Positions 17,693 to 25,677 of a stretch of 47,750 nucleotides of DNA are shown piece by piece. The translations under genes were made by a program, and so were the position numbers. The notes beneath the pieces were generated by a model, which did no database searches, had not been told where the DNA came from, and saw only the letters and a program-made list of their open reading frames with translations. Numbering within the stretch: position 1 is the stretch's first letter; every line of letters starts with the position of its first letter. The stretch is from RGIG8785 sp045655245 (GTDB lineage Bacteria; Bacillota; Clostridia; RGIG8785), in the NCBI GenBank assembly GCA_045655245.1, contig JAZOOX010000031.1, forward strand, positions 1 through 47,750. Direction: 5' to 3'.

Positions 17693-19045
17693 TTAGCTGA
17701 TGGCATTTAAAATAGTATTTTGTAATGCGGCACACAAGCGGTCAAAATTTTTATCGGTCTGACGGCGCTCGTACACTTTTTCATAGGCGTTAATTGCAGT
17801 AGTATGGTCCTTTTTACCAAAGGCAAGAGCAACCTCCGCATAAGGCATTCTTAAAAGTTCGCGGCAGAAGTACATACCCAGCTGACGGGCGTTTGCGATG
17901 GGTTTTGTTTTTTTCGAAGAAAGCAAATCATCCATTGAAATGTCCATATCGCGGCAAATAATCATTTTAACGGTGTCGGGTGTGGGGTCTGCAGGAACAT
18001 AAGGAGAAATTTCCTCGATAATCTTTTTAACATCCTGCATCGAGATCTCGCAGCCGTTTAAGGTAATGGTTGCGTTAATTTTGGTCATAACCCCTTCCAG
18101 ATCACGGATGTTCGAATTAACCGTTTCGGCAATATATGTTAAAATGTCGTCAGGTAAGTAAATATTTAACGACTGTAACTTTTTCTTTAAAATGGCCAAC
18201 CGGGTTTCAAAGTCCGGGGGCTGGATGTCCGCAATCAGTCCCCAACCGAAACGGGAACGTAACCGTTCTTCCAAACGGCTTAGATCCTTAGGAGGACGGT
18301 CGCTGGTAATGACAATCTGTTTGCCTGCCTGGTGCAGTTCGTTAAAGGTATGGAAAAATTCTTCCTGGGTTGCTTCTTTGCCGGCGATAAACTGAATGTC
18401 ATCGATAATCAAGACATCGGCAGTGCGATATCTGCGGCGAAAGTTTTCAATGGAATTATCCTTTAATGCAGAAACCAGATCAGTAGTAAATTTTTCGGAA
18501 GTAATGTAAACGATTTTTGCTTCAGGGTTGTCCTGTTGAATCTGATGGGCAATAGCTTGTGCCAAATGGGTTTTACCCAGGCCTACGCCGCCGTATAAAA
18601 AGAGCGGATTATAGGCTTCTGCAGGAGCAAGCGCAACCGCAAAGCAAGCAGAATGAATAAAGGTATTTGAACTACTGACAACAAAGTTCTCAAAGGTGTA
18701 AGACGGGTTTAAAGGCATGATAAAATGCTTGTTTGTTGCCGCCGGAGCTGCCTTTTCAATTTCAGGAGCGGGCAGGTTCAGAGCATCCTTCTCCCGGGTC
18801 ATAAACACTTCAATGGCATACGTTTTGCCTGTGACCTTTTGGATAGCGTCTTTGATAATTTGCAAATAGCGATCTCGTAACAGCATATTTTTCTGGGTTT
18901 CCATCTCGACTTCCAAGTAAAAAGTGGTGTCGGTAATGGCATAAAGGTTAATAACGCTATACCAGGTTGAGTAAATTACATTGTTGTTAACTTCCGTTTG
19001 AATGTTTTCTAAAACACTCTGCCAAACGGTTTGTGTTTCTTTCAA
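17693..19045 (-). CDS. dnaA: Chromosomal replication initiator DnaA
   Basis: The 450-residue AAA+ initiator has domain I (WQSVLENI, with W8), a short linker, Walker A GGVGLGKTH (152-160), Walker B VLIIDDIQF (about 211-219), the arginine-finger box SRLEERLRSRFGWGL, and a domain IV with the DNA-recognition signature KDHTTAINAYEKV. It binds TTATNCACA boxes and melts oriC. Translation starts at TTG (19045), 7 bases after AGGAGGA. A perfect DnaA box directly abuts that ribosome site, consistent with autoregulation. Origin sequences flank the gene on both sides. Confidence 0.98.
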   Translation of the reverse strand: MKETQTVWQSVLENIQTEVNNNVIYSTWYSVINLYAITDTTFYLEVEMETQKNMLLRDRYLQIIKDAIQKVTGKTYAIEVFMTREKDALNLPAPEIEKAAPAATNKHFIMPLNPSYTFENFVVSSSNTFIHSACFAVALAPAEAYNPLFLYGGVGLGKTHLAQAIAHQIQQDNPEAKIVYITSEKFTTDLVSALKDNSIENFRRRYRTADVLIIDDIQFIAGKEATQEEFFHTFNELHQAGKQIVITSDRPPKDLSRLEERLRSRFGWGLIADIQPPDFETRLAILKKKLQSLNIYLPDDILTYIAETVNSNIRDLEGVMTKINATITLNGCEISMQDVKKIIEEISPYVPADPTPDTVKMIICRDMDISMDDLLSSKKTKPIANARQLGMYFCRELLRMPYAEVALAFGKKDHTTAINAYEKVYERRQTDKNFDRLCAALQNTILNAIS

Positions 19046-19140
19046 GTTGATTCCTCCTTGTGGATAAGTGAAAAGAAATTGTCCACAAAATGTGGATAAG
19101 TGGTTAAAAAAGCGAAAAATTAAGGAAAATTGTCCACATT
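19046..19140. other. oriC: oriC, DnaA-box cluster upstream of dnaA
   Basis: In the dnaA leader there are two exact TGTGGATAA boxes (19059-19067 and 19091-19099) and two one-mismatch TTGTCCACA boxes (19079-19087 and 19130-19138). They lie between the dnaA promoter and its start codon, so DnaA bound here could both assemble the initiation complex and limit its own expression. This is the upstream half of a Bacillus-like bipartite origin. Confidence 0.88.
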
Positions 19141-19212
19141 AAAATCGCATTTTAAGTGGAAAAATAAACATACCGTAAAATGGGCGCAATTCACCCCATT
19201 CTCTTCTAATAT

Positions 19213-19241
19213 ATAATATCATTTTTTAATACTTATTTCAA
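19213..19241 (-). promoter_or_regulatory. Sigma-A promoter for dnaA
   Basis: On the minus strand TTGAAA (19241-19236), 17 bases, then TATTAT (19218-19213) preceded by TGA, giving an extended -10. The transcript would carry a leader of about 160 bases containing the DnaA boxes. Confidence 0.8.
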
Positions 19242-19280
19242 GTGTAATTTTCAAAAATCAGAAGGAATATAAAAAAAATA

Positions 19281-19309
19281 TTGACAAAGCGGCAATTATT
19301 CATTATAAT
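19281..19309 (+). promoter_or_regulatory. Sigma-A promoter for rpmH
   Basis: Consensus TTGACA (19281-19286), 17-base spacer, consensus TATAAT (19304-19309). It is the evident start of the rpmH-rnpA-yidD-yidC-jag transcript. Confidence 0.92.
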
Positions 19310-19355
19310 AGAGAAGCACGACTTTTGACTGATGATTGAAAAGGAGGTGTTTTAG

Positions 19356-19490
19356 GTGCTGAGAACCTATCAACCCAAAAAGAGACATAGAAAGAAAGAA
19401 CATGGTTTCAGAAAAAGAATGAGTACCAGAAGCGGCAGAAAAGTACTGGCCCGCAGAAGAAGCAGAGGCAGAAAGGTATTATCCGCTTAA
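19356..19490 (+). CDS. rpmH: 50S ribosomal protein L34
   Basis: This is a 44-residue, very basic protein starting (M)LRTYQPKKRHRKKEHGFRKR, with the family ending KVLARRRSRGRKVLSA. It begins with GTG, 6 bases after AAGGAGGTG. L34 is a late-assembling protein of the large ribosomal subunit. It lies next to dnaA and before rnpA, as in nearly all bacteria. Confidence 0.97.
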   Translation: MLRTYQPKKRHRKKEHGFRKRMSTRSGRKVLARRRSRGRKVLSA

Positions 19491-19520
19491 AGGCCACTCC
19501 CAAGTGGTCTTTCTTTCATT
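19491..19520 (+). terminator. Hairpin after rpmH (attenuator-like)
   Basis: An 8-bp stem with one G-T pair (19491-19498 with 19503-19510) is followed by TTCTTTCATTT. The imperfect T-run suggests partial termination, which would favour rpmH over rnpA expression. Confidence 0.65.
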
Positions 19521-19541
19521 TAGAGAAAGGAGACAAGCCTT

Positions 19542-19877
19542 TTGAAATATTGTGTTTCCTTAAAAGAAAACCGTCGGTTTCGGTTCCTTTATCATAAGGG
19601 TAACCATTTTGCCAATGACGTTTTAGTACTCTATCTGAAAGAAAATCGCCGTGCCCAAAACCGTTTGGGTCTTACTGTGAGCAAAAAGGTAGGAAATGCC
19701 GTGACCCGTAATCGCATCCGTCGGCTATTGCGGGAAAATTATCGGTTGCGTGAAAACGCAATTAAAATCGGCTATGATTTGGTCTTTGTTGCGCGTACCC
19801 GCGCGGCAAAGGCTGATTATTATGCTTTGGGCCATGCCATGGAACAACTCCTTACCCGCGCGGAGCTACTGCAATGA
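19542..19877 (+). CDS. rnpA: Ribonuclease P protein component
   Basis: The 111-residue basic protein binds the RNase P RNA and helps recognise pre-tRNA 5' leaders. The RNR motif is present in KKVGNAVTRNRIRRLLREN, and the start MKYCVSLKENRRFRFLYHKG is family-typical. It begins with TTG, with AGAAAGGAG upstream. Its stop overlaps the yidD start as ATGA. Confidence 0.96.
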   Translation: MKYCVSLKENRRFRFLYHKGNHFANDVLVLYLKENRRAQNRLGLTVSKKVGNAVTRNRIRRLLRENYRLRENAIKIGYDLVFVARTRAAKADYYALGHAMEQLLTRAELLQ

Positions 19878-20104
19878 ACCGGCTCCCGATTCTTTTAATT
19901 CGATGGTATCAAAAGCATATTTCGCCGCGATTTCCTGCGCGATGCCGATTTTACCCTACTTGTTCCCAGTACGCATTGGAAGCTTACCGTAACCATTCGT
20001 TTTTTCGCGCTACTTATTTGACTTTGTGGCGGTTGTTACGGTGTCAACCGTGCTGTCGCGGGGGATTGGACCCCGTTCCTGCACCGAAAAAGAAAGGAAA
20101 CTAA
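19874..20104 (+). CDS. yidD: Membrane protein insertion efficiency factor YidD
   Basis: This 76-residue protein shows the conserved RWYQKHISP and RFYPTCSQYALEA motifs and a Cys-rich end (RCQPCCRGGLDPVP). YidD associates with the inner face of the membrane and assists YidC-dependent insertion. It overlaps rnpA by 4 bases, and yidC starts right after its stop, so the three are co-translated. Confidence 0.95.
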   Translation: MNRLPILLIRWYQKHISPRFPARCRFYPTCSQYALEAYRNHSFFRATYLTLWRLLRCQPCCRGGLDPVPAPKKKGN

Positions 20105-21007
20105 ATGGGAAATATCTTAAACACGATCATTACCCAGCCGTTGGCTTATGTTTTCCGTTTTATTTTTGATTTTTGTGAAAGCTACGGCCTGACTATTATC
20201 CTGTTTACCGTCTTTATCAAACTGGTTTTATTACCCCTTACTTATAAGCAACAAAAATCCATGACTGCGATCCAGCAGTTACAACCCAAAATTAATGAAA
20301 TCAACCGCAAATATAACGGCAACAAAGAAAAAATCAGTCAGGAGACCATGAAACTGTATCAGCAGTATAATGTCAATCCTATGGCAGGATGCCTGCCGCT
20401 GTTGATTCAGTTGCCGATTATTTTCCTGTTTTATCAGATTATTCGTTGTCCGTTGCAGTATATCTTAAAATTTCCAAAAGCAGCTGTTACTGCTACGGTT
20501 GCGGCCATTCAAAATGTCCCCGAATTGGCAGGAATCGTTGGCGGAACCAACGCGGCTGCTCAGGAGATTGCCATTGCTTCTCATTTGTCCGACCCTGCTT
20601 TAATGGATGTTGTGAAAACGGCTACCGCTGAATTTGACGGCTTGTTTTACCGTGCCGTGGATTTCCAGTTTTTAGGTCTGGACTTAAGTCTGACTCCTTC
20701 CTGGACACAGCTGAGTTTGCTTTGGGTGATTCCGCTGTTGGCTGTAGCGACCCAGTATATGACCACTTGGGTGATGAAAAAGACGCAGCCTCAGACTGAA
20801 ACGCCGAAAAAGAAGACGCAAAACGGCGAAGAAATGCCGGATATGGCCAGTAGTATGAACAAGACGATGCCTTTAATGACGGGTGTGTTCTGTTTTATGT
20901 TACCTGCAGGTATCGGCGTTTACTGGATCATTAGTAACATCATGCAAATGATTACGCAGATTGGATTAAATTACTGGTTTACCAAGAGAAAGGAGCAAGA
21001 GGTATGA
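20105..21007 (+). CDS. yidC: Membrane protein insertase YidC/Oxa1 (SpoIIIJ type)
   Basis: The 300-residue insertase has five predicted membrane segments. The core includes YGLTIILFTVFIKLVLLPLT, with the conserved positive residue in the groove, a cytoplasmic coiled hairpin (QQLQPKINEINRKYNGNK), and MAGCLPLLIQLPIIFLFYQ. There is no cleavable lipoprotein signal with a lipobox cysteine, unlike Bacillus SpoIIIJ. The long loop between helices (about residues 123-195) is probably extracytoplasmic. AAAGGA stands 7 bases upstream, and the stop overlaps jag by 4 bases. Confidence 0.95.
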   Translation: MGNILNTIITQPLAYVFRFIFDFCESYGLTIILFTVFIKLVLLPLTYKQQKSMTAIQQLQPKINEINRKYNGNKEKISQETMKLYQQYNVNPMAGCLPLLIQLPIIFLFYQIIRCPLQYILKFPKAAVTATVAAIQNVPELAGIVGGTNAAAQEIAIASHLSDPALMDVVKTATAEFDGLFYRAVDFQFLGLDLSLTPSWTQLSLLWVIPLLAVATQYMTTWVMKKTQPQTETPKKKTQNGEEMPDMASSMNKTMPLMTGVFCFMLPAGIGVYWIISNIMQMITQIGLNYWFTKRKEQEV

Positions 21008-21630
21008 GTCAGTTTGTCGAAATGACCGGCAAAACCGTTGACGAAGCAATTGATGCTGCCCTGATTGAGCTTGGTATCGAGCGCGAACAGGCGCAGATTG
21101 AAATTTTAGAAACGCCGAAAAAAGGAACCTTGGGTTTGTTCGGTAACCGTGATGCAAAAGTTCGTGTTTCCCGCGAATTCAGCCCCGAAGCGGTTGTCGA
21201 ATCCTTCTTAAACGATATTTTTTCCCGCATGAAAATAGATGCTACGGTTAAAACAGAAAAGAAGGACGAGGAAATCCATGCCGAGATTATCGGCGAGCGG
21301 GTTAACCTGTTAATCGGCCGCCATGGCGAGACCTTGGATGCATTACAGTATTTGGCGAGCCTGGCTGTAAAGCGCAAGTTTGATACCTATTTCCGTGTTG
21401 TTTTGGATGCTGAGGACTATCGTGCCCGTCGCGCTGAGTCACTGAAAAAGTTAGCTCATGCTACGGCAAGAAAAGCCGTTAAGTACCATCGCAATATGGC
21501 TTTGGAGCCTATGTCTCCTTATGAGCGCCGCATTATCCATTCGGAACTGCAGGCGGACAAGCTGGTTACAACCCAGAGCGTAGGAGAAGAACCTTACCGC
21601 AAGGTGGTTATTTCTCCCGTTGAAAAATAA
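21004..21630 (+). CDS. jag: RNA-binding protein KhpB/Jag (SpoIIIJ-associated)
   Basis: The 208 residues comprise a Jag-N domain (with KKGTLGLFG near residue 40), a type II KH domain carrying the signature LIGRHGETLDALQYL, and a C-terminal R3H domain (MSPYERRIIHSEL). KhpB forms an RNA chaperone complex with KhpA in Firmicutes and influences cell division and elongation. The start overlaps the yidC stop. A strong terminator follows. Confidence 0.95.
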   Translation: MSQFVEMTGKTVDEAIDAALIELGIEREQAQIEILETPKKGTLGLFGNRDAKVRVSREFSPEAVVESFLNDIFSRMKIDATVKTEKKDEEIHAEIIGERVNLLIGRHGETLDALQYLASLAVKRKFDTYFRVVLDAEDYRARRAESLKKLAHATARKAVKYHRNMALEPMSPYERRIIHSELQADKLVTTQSVGEEPYRKVVISPVEK

Positions 21631-21647
21631 TTCTTGACACGCGAAGG

Positions 21648-21682
21648 CGGTCACAGGCGTTTCCGTCTGTGACCGTTTTTTT
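21648..21682 (+). terminator. Intrinsic terminator after jag, abutting the mnmE ribosome site
   Basis: A 12-bp stem (21648-21659 with 21664-21675, one G-T pair), with loop TTTC, is followed by seven T residues. The GGAGG of mnmE begins at the very next base, so the element may work as an attenuator for the downstream genes. Confidence 0.93.
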
Positions 21683-21691
21683 GGAGGAAAT

Positions 21692-23035
21692 ATGAACGAA
21701 GAAACCATTGCCGCAATCTCTACGCCTCAGGGCTTAGGTGGAATTTCCATTGTGCGGATGAGCGGCGCGGATGCAATCGAGATTGCTGACCGTGTGTTTG
21801 TTTCTGCCACGGGGAAACGCGTTAAGGACACCCCGACTCATCGGATTTTATACGGACATATTAAGACCCAGAACGAGACAGTGGATGAGGTTTTGCTGAT
21901 GCTGATGCGAGGTCCTAAAACCTTTACCCGCGAAGATGTGGTGGAGCTGAACTGTCATGGTGGTCCTGTGGTCACACAAGCCGTTTTAAAAGCGTTGATT
22001 GCCAACGGCGCACGATTGGCGGAGGCAGGGGAGTTCACCAAACGCGCTTTTTTAAACGGACGAATAGATTTGACCCAGGCAGAGGGGGTCATCGACCTGA
22101 TTAACGCCAGGACTGATCGTGCCCGCAAACTGGCACAGACCGCTTCGGAAGGGGAACTTGCCCGGGTGTTCTTTGCCGTGCGGGATGCATTATTGTCTGT
22201 TTCGGCAGAGCTGTTGGCGGTAGTAGATTTCCCCGAAGAAGAAATTGAAGAAACCGGTGGAATTGAGCAGATTTTAGCCCAAGTGCATCAAAAACTAACC
22301 GACCTTTGCGACGGATACGAGCAGGGACGGTTGATTCGGGAAGGAGCAAAGGTAGCCCTTGTTGGTTGCCCCAATGTGGGAAAATCATCGGTATTGAATT
22401 GCCTGACGGGGACCGATCGTGCGATTGTTACTGAAATTGCCGGTACGACTCGTGATGTCTTGACCGAGGACTTGAATGTAGACGGTATTCCCATCCGTTT
22501 GATGGATACGGCCGGAATCCGCGAAAGCGAAGATGTAATCGAAACCATGGGCGTAGAAAAAAGCCGCCGGGCACTGGACGAAGCAGATATTGCCGTTCTG
22601 GTTTTGGATGGAAGTCGCCCTGTTAATGACGAGGAATTGGCGCTGTTGGAAGAGATCAAAACAAGAACTCATCTGGTTTTAGCCAATAAAACCGATTTAC
22701 CGTCTGTCTGGACGGCAGAAAAATATGACGCCGTTCCTTTTTGTGCCAAAACAGGGGAGGGGCGAAGAACGCTTTTGTCTCTTTTATCCCAGCGTTTAAT
22801 GGGGATGCACCGTGAAGACACTCTACTGTTGTCAAATGTTCGGCATTTCGAACAGGTAGTCCGTGCCCTGAGCGCCATTGAACAGGCACAACAGACATTG
22901 CAATCGGGAATAGAACCTGACTTGGCAATTATTGATATCAACGCCGCTATTGAAGCCCTGGGCGAGATTACCGGTGAAACGGTATCCGAAGCGGTTACCG
23001 ACCGCATTTTTTCACGGTTTTGCTTAGGAAAGTAA
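21692..23035 (+). CDS. mnmE: tRNA modification GTPase MnmE (TrmE)
   Basis: The 447-residue protein has the N-terminal folate-binding domain (TIAAISTPQGLGGISIVRMSG), a helical domain with an inserted G domain, and the C-terminal FCLGK with its conserved cysteine. G motifs are GCPNVGKSS (225-233), DTAG and NKTD. With MnmG it makes 5-carboxymethylaminomethyl-U34 in tRNAs. mnmG follows after 10 bases with its own AAGGAG. No separate promoter could be placed between the preceding terminator and the ATG. Confidence 0.97.
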   Translation: MNEETIAAISTPQGLGGISIVRMSGADAIEIADRVFVSATGKRVKDTPTHRILYGHIKTQNETVDEVLLMLMRGPKTFTREDVVELNCHGGPVVTQAVLKALIANGARLAEAGEFTKRAFLNGRIDLTQAEGVIDLINARTDRARKLAQTASEGELARVFFAVRDALLSVSAELLAVVDFPEEEIEETGGIEQILAQVHQKLTDLCDGYEQGRLIREGAKVALVGCPNVGKSSVLNCLTGTDRAIVTEIAGTTRDVLTEDLNVDGIPIRLMDTAGIRESEDVIETMGVEKSRRALDEADIAVLVLDGSRPVNDEELALLEEIKTRTHLVLANKTDLPSVWTAEKYDAVPFCAKTGEGRRTLLSLLSQRLMGMHREDTLLLSNVRHFEQVVRALSAIEQAQQTLQSGIEPDLAIIDINAAIEALGEITGETVSEAVTDRIFSRFCLGK

Positions 23036-23045
23036 GGAGATACTT

Positions 23046-24938
23046 ATGGTTGAATATCTGGCAGAAAAAATAGATGTGGCCGTTATCGGCGGCGGACACG
23101 CAGGATGCGAGGCGGCACTTGCCGCCGCTCGATTAGGCTGTAAAACGGTGCTGTTTTCCATACAGTTGGACGCCATTGCCAACCTGCCCTGCAATCCCAG
23201 CATCGGTGGTACGGCAAAGGGTCATTTGGTTCGTGAAATTGATGCCCTGGGCGGTGAAATGGGCAAGGTTGCGGATAAAACGCTCTTGCAAAGCCGTATT
23301 TTAAACCGAGGGAAAGGCCCGGCGGTTTATTCCTTGCGGGCGCAAATCGATCGAAAAGCCTATCAGCGGGAGATGAAGCATCGTCTGGAATTGCAGGACA
23401 ACCTAACTGTAAAGCAGGGCGAGATAGTGGAAATCCGTCTGGATGAAGAAGGGAAAGTTGCCGCTGTAGTGACCGAATTGGGTGCTGTATATGAGGCAAA
23501 AGCAGTTGTTTTGGCAACGGGCACCTTCTTGGCGGGACGGATTATTATCGGCGATTACAGCCGTAGTGGCGGTCCCGATGGGCTTTTCCCTGCTAACCAG
23601 CTTTCGGCTTGTTTAAAAGACCTTGGCGTGCAGATTTTGCGTTTTAAAACGGGGACTCCTGCCCGTATCAACCGACGAAGTGTGGATTTTTCCAAACTGG
23701 AAGTCCAAAACGGGGACGAGACCATTACGCCGTTTTCTTTCGAAACCAAGGAACCTCTTGAAAATACCGAGGTTTGTCATCTGACCTATACCAACGAAAA
23801 GACCCATCAGGTCATCCGCGACAACCTGCACCGTTCCCCTTTGTTTTCGGGGGCAATTGAAGGGGTAGGGCCGCGGTATTGCCCGTCTATCGAGGATAAA
23901 GTCGTCCGTTTTGCAGACAAGGAGCGACATCAAGTATTTATTGAGCCTGTGGGCGGGGACACCGAGGAACTGTATGTTCAGGGAATGTCCTCCAGCCTGC
24001 CCGAGGATGTACAGATTAAGATGCTTAGGACAATGCAGGGGCTTGAAAATGTAGAGATGATGCGGACAGCATACGCCATTGAGTATGATTGCATTGATTC
24101 CACCCAGTTAAAACCCAGTTTGGAGTTTAAAGAAATCCCCGGGCTTTTTGGTGCGGGGCAGTTTAACGGCAGCTCGGGATATGAAGAGGCTGCTGCCCAA
24201 GGGCTGATGGCGGGAATTAACGCTGCGCATTATATTTTGGAGAGGGAAGCGGTTGTTTTGGACCGTTCCACAGCGTATATCGGCGTTTTAATCGACGATT
24301 TGGTTACCAAGGGAACCCCCGAACCGTATCGGATGATGACCGCCCGGGCCGAGTATCGGTTGCTGTTGCGGCAGGACAATGCGGACCTGCGCTTGACCGA
24401 ACTGGGGCATCGTATCGGATTGATCTCCGACGCCCGTTATGGAGACTTTTTACAGAAAAAAGAAGAGATCACCCGTGAAGCAGAACGGCTTGAAGGCTTG
24501 ATTTTCCCGCCGTCTGAATCTGTACTGGAAGTGCTGGAATCGGTGGGAAGCACACCCATTACTACGGGCATCCGCGCATCCGAGCTGTTGCGTCGCCCCG
24601 AAATCTCGTATGCACTTTTGGCGTCTATTGATCCTGACCGCCCTGAACTTGCCCCCGCGGTAGCTGAAGAGGTTGAGATTACGGTGAAGTATCAAGGGTA
24701 TATTGAACGGCAGATGCGTCAGGCTGAACAGTTTTTAAAGCTGGAAAACCGTTTGATTCCTGAACATATTGATTACGAAAATCTGCACGGTTTGCGACTG
24801 GAGGCGCGGCAGAAACTGACAAAAGTTCGCCCGCGTTCGGTAGGTCAGGCATCCCGCATTTCGGGCGTTTCTCCGGCAGATATTACCGTGCTGTTGATTT
24901 ATTTGAAAAGTCTCAAGGGGGAGAAGGGGAATGGATAA
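23046..24938 (+). CDS. mnmG: tRNA U34 modification enzyme MnmG (GidA)
   Basis: This 630-residue FAD enzyme carries the dinucleotide-binding motif IGGGHAGCEAALAAARLG near the start, the cysteine-containing NRSPLFSGAIEGVGPRYCPS-like region, and GLFGAGQFNGSSGYEEAAAQG. The C-terminal domain ends with RISGVSPADITVLLIYLK. It works as a complex with MnmE. Its stop overlaps rsmG by 8 bases. Confidence 0.97.
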   Translation: MVEYLAEKIDVAVIGGGHAGCEAALAAARLGCKTVLFSIQLDAIANLPCNPSIGGTAKGHLVREIDALGGEMGKVADKTLLQSRILNRGKGPAVYSLRAQIDRKAYQREMKHRLELQDNLTVKQGEIVEIRLDEEGKVAAVVTELGAVYEAKAVVLATGTFLAGRIIIGDYSRSGGPDGLFPANQLSACLKDLGVQILRFKTGTPARINRRSVDFSKLEVQNGDETITPFSFETKEPLENTEVCHLTYTNEKTHQVIRDNLHRSPLFSGAIEGVGPRYCPSIEDKVVRFADKERHQVFIEPVGGDTEELYVQGMSSSLPEDVQIKMLRTMQGLENVEMMRTAYAIEYDCIDSTQLKPSLEFKEIPGLFGAGQFNGSSGYEEAAAQGLMAGINAAHYILEREAVVLDRSTAYIGVLIDDLVTKGTPEPYRMMTARAEYRLLLRQDNADLRLTELGHRIGLISDARYGDFLQKKEEITREAERLEGLIFPPSESVLEVLESVGSTPITTGIRASELLRRPEISYALLASIDPDRPELAPAVAEEVEITVKYQGYIERQMRQAEQFLKLENRLIPEHIDYENLHGLRLEARQKLTKVRPRSVGQASRISGVSPADITVLLIYLKSLKGEKGNG

Positions 24939-25584
24939 GAAACTGGAACGTTACCGTGACCTGCTTTTAGAATGGAACAAAAATGTAAACTTGACCGCCA
25001 TTACCGATCCTGATGAAATTCGTATCAAGCATTTTGAGGACTCTCTAACCTGCCTGGAAACAGGACTTTTCTTCCCTGATGCAAAGGTTATCGACGTGGG
25101 CACCGGTGCTGGATTCCCTGGGTTGCCTTTGGCAATGGCGCGCCCTGATATTTCGGTCACTTTATTGGACAGTTTAAAGAAACGCCTGCTGTTTTTGGAA
25201 GAAGTGATTGCTCAGACCGATACAAAAAACGCAAAAACCGTCCATGCACGGGCAGAGGATGGCGGTCGGGACAAACAATTGCGGGAACAGTTCGATATCG
25301 TTGTATCCCGCGCCGTTTCAAGGCTTTCGGTGCTATGTGAATACACGTTGCCCTACCTGAAAGTCGGCGGAACGTTGATTGCAATGAAAGGCCCGTCTGC
25401 CCAGGAAGAGCTGCAGGAAGCTCAAAACGCTATCAAGGTTTTGGGCGGAGGAGAGGCGTCTTTGCAAAAAACCGCATTGGAGGACGATTCCTTGTCCCAT
25501 TGCCTGGTGTTGATAAAAAAAGTTCGACCCACCCCGACAACATACCCGCGAAAAGCGGGGACCCCGACGAAAAACCCCCTGTAA
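24931..25584 (+). CDS. rsmG: 16S rRNA m7G527 methyltransferase RsmG
   Basis: The 217-residue SAM-dependent methyltransferase has the start ERYRDLLLEWNKNVNLTAI, the SAM motif VIDVGTGAGFPGLPLAM, and the family C-terminus YPRKAGTPTKNPL. It methylates G527 in the decoding centre; loss gives low-level streptomycin resistance in several bacteria. It is slightly shorter than the usual 230-240 residues but has all core motifs. The stop codon lies inside the terminator hairpin. Confidence 0.96.
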   Translation: MDKKLERYRDLLLEWNKNVNLTAITDPDEIRIKHFEDSLTCLETGLFFPDAKVIDVGTGAGFPGLPLAMARPDISVTLLDSLKKRLLFLEEVIAQTDTKNAKTVHARAEDGGRDKQLREQFDIVVSRAVSRLSVLCEYTLPYLKVGGTLIAMKGPSAQEELQEAQNAIKVLGGGEASLQKTALEDDSLSHCLVLIKKVRPTPTTYPRKAGTPTKNPL

Positions 25585-25598
25585 ACGGGGGTTTTTCT
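25570..25598 (+). terminator. Intrinsic terminator of mnmE-mnmG-rsmG
   Basis: A 10-bp stem (AAAAACCCCC at 25570-25579 with GGGGGTTTTT at 25587-25596) and a 7-base loop. The rsmG stop codon TAA is in the loop. Confidence 0.93.
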
Positions 25599-25677
25599 TA
25601 TTTATTGTCGAGGAAAAACACTTCCATTTTCTGGGAAATAATGTTAAACTATTGTTGAAAAGGAAGGAGTGTGTATT

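Larger units (their letters stand above)
19141..19355. other. Divergent dnaA/rpmH promoter region
   Basis: This gene-free AT-rich stretch holds the dnaA promoter reading left and the rpmH promoter reading right. An imperfect hairpin, AATGGG...CCCATT, at about 19178-19200 would lie at the extreme 5' end of the dnaA mRNA. No other gene was seen. Confidence 0.7.

Noticed and set aside
21633..21638. TTGACA just after jag as a -35 for mnmE
   Set aside because: No -10 hexamer lies at proper spacing; that position falls within the terminator stem.
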